DNA from: Oscillospiraceae bacterium
GTDB lineage: Bacteria > Bacillota > Clostridia > Oscillospirales > Oscillospiraceae
Length of the DNA: 5,904 nt
Assembly: GCA_016286595.1 (NCBI GenBank)
Contig: JAEETR010000003.1
Coordinates: forward strand, 1 to 5,904
Reading direction: 5' to 3'
The notes beneath the pieces were generated by a model. The model was not told the DNA's origin and searched no databases. It worked only from the letters and a program-made list of their open reading frames with translations. Shown here piece after piece: positions 4,993 through 5,904 of this stretch. The translations under genes and the position numbers were made by a program. Position 1 is the stretch's first letter, and each line of letters begins with the position of its first letter.

Positions 4993-5904
4993 GTGAAAAA
5001 AGAGCTCCGCACAGGCATCTGCGTATTTATGATCGCCCTGGCCTTCGGTTTCCAGATAACCGGCATAATGCCGGTGCTGGGCATGGTACAGGAGCGCTAC
5101 AGCTCCTATACCACCGGCGTGGTGCAGCTCATGCAGACGCTGCCCTACGGCCTTATCATGATCACCTCCCTGCTGCTGGGATGGCTGACAGCCCGGTTTT
5201 CCGACAAAAAGCTGGCCCTTGCGGCCACGCTGGTCATCGGCGTGTGCGGCGCGCTGCCCTTCCTGTTCGACAGTTTCGGAGCCCTGTGCGTCTCCCGTCT
5301 GCTGGTGGGCTTCGGCTTCGGGGTCGCCGGACCGATCAACTCCTCCATCATCACCTCCCACGTACCCCCCGAGAAAAGGGCCGGATACTTCGGTCTGAAC
5401 GTTGTCGGCATGGGCATCGGCTCCATGTCCGGCAACCTCATCGGCGGCATGCTGGCAAAGGCCGGTCTGCGCTGTTTCTACCTTGTATATCTTTTGGGCG
5501 TGCTCAGCTTTCTGGCGGTGCTGATTCTCCTGCCGGAGGCCCCCTCCGCCGAATATCGCGCCGATGACGACCGCAGACTCAACTCCACCGTGTTTTTCGT
5601 GGCGGCGGCGGCGTTCCTGCACACCCTGTTCATCAACGCCTACATGACCAACGTCAGCATGTACATAACCCGGAAAATCACCGAGGACCCCGGCGTGTCC
5701 GGCGCGGCCACCGCGCTGATGTCCGCCGCCCAGCTAATGATGGGACTTGCCTTCCACAGCGTGGTCAAAAAGCTCGGCCGGGCCACCCTGCCCTTTTCCG
5801 TGTTCACCGCCGCGGCCGGTTTTGCCGGTCTGCTCTTCATCCCCGGCATAGCGGGAGTTCTCATCGCCGGTTTCTTCTGCGGTCTTTCCCTCAGCTGCTT
5901 CAAC
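4993..5904 (+). CDS. Second MFS transporter (3' truncated by window edge)
   Basis: An open frame begins at GTG 4993, 8 nt after a perfect AAGGAGG (4978-4984), and runs without a stop to the window end (304 codons). The protein starts MKKELRTGICVFMIALAFGF, a short basic N-terminus leading into helix 1, and about nine to ten of the expected 12 membrane segments are visible. Major facilitator signs are a motif A-like loop GWLTARFSDKKL (63-74) after helix 2, the helix 4 arginine R102 in RLLVGFGFG, a glycine-rich helix 5 (MGIGSMSGNLIGG, 140-152), and a charged central loop (about 181-197, PEAPSAEYRADDDRRLN). The usual Asp at position 5 of motif A is Ala67, and helix 5 lacks the GPxxGG proline, so it is an atypical member; a solute or drug exporter is likely but the substrate is unknown. 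It differs clearly from the first MFS protein and is not a tandem copy. It has its own promoter and a leader hairpin. Confidence 0.9.
   Translation, partial: MKKELRTGICVFMIALAFGFQITGIMPVLGMVQERYSSYTTGVVQLMQTLPYGLIMITSLLLGWLTARFSDKKLALAATLVIGVCGALPFLFDSFGALCVSRLLVGFGFGVAGPINSSIITSHVPPEKRAGYFGLNVVGMGIGSMSGNLIGGMLAKAGLRCFYLVYLLGVLSFLAVLILLPEAPSAEYRADDDRRLNSTVFFVAAAAFLHTLFINAYMTNVSMYITRKITEDPGVSGAATALMSAAQLMMGLAFHSVVKKLGRATLPFSVFTAAAGFAGLLFIPGIAGVLIAGFFCGLSLSCFN

Noticed and set aside
4257..5084. Minus-strand open frame opposite the end of the first MFS gene and the intergenic region
   Set aside because: Antisense shadow with Gln/His/Gly repeats; it covers a clear promoter and terminator on the plus strand.
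4908..5567. Plus-strand open frame in another frame over the second MFS gene
   Set aside because: Arg/Pro/His-rich off-frame reading; the true gene starts at GTG 4993 and is hydrophobic with MFS motifs.

Overview
The window looks like chromosomal DNA from a GC-rich, endospore-forming Firmicute, most likely a clostridial or oscillospiraceal lineage. This rests on four things: a clear SpoVT-type sporulation regulator, strong AGGAGG-type ribosome binding sites, TTGACA/TATAAT-like promoters, and coding sequence that is GC-rich in third positions yet often uses ATA for isoleucine. No species can be named. There is no phage, insertion sequence, CRISPR, tRNA or rRNA, and gene density is high.

Layout, left to right: (1) the last 88 codons of an unrecognised gene (to 268); (2) a near-consensus promoter whose -35 box overlaps that gene's stop codon, then an intrinsic-terminator hairpin, then a MATE-family multidrug/cation antiporter (368-1735); (3) a bidirectional terminator (1738-1770) shared with the convergent spoVT gene on the minus strand (1770-2309); (4) a 179-bp divergent intergenic region with a sigma-G-like promoter for spoVT, a hairpin over the spoVT ribosome binding site, and an extended -10 promoter for the rightward operon; (5) an apparent two-gene operon of a cysteine-rich DUF362 protein (2489-3568) and a 12-TM MFS transporter (3606-4808); (6) a 184-bp intergenic region with another strong promoter followed by another intrinsic-terminator hairpin; and (7) a second MFS transporter (4993 to the window edge, GTG start, incomplete).

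Three of the six genes are secondary transporters of families rich in drug exporters. The most notable feature is shared by two of them, the MATE gene and the second MFS gene. Each has a recognisable sigma-A promoter, a short leader, a GC-rich hairpin with a U-run, and only then the ribosome binding site. This is the layout of a transcription attenuator, a known control mode for antibiotic-resistance and efflux genes in Firmicutes. The MATE leader also contains a short overlapping open frame whose cysteine codons fall in the 5' arm of the hairpin. Whether these hairpins are regulated attenuators, or only terminators of the upstream genes with a promoter lying before them, cannot be settled from sequence alone. 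No new multi-gene system is evident; the DUF362-MFS pair is the best candidate for a functional unit of unknown role.
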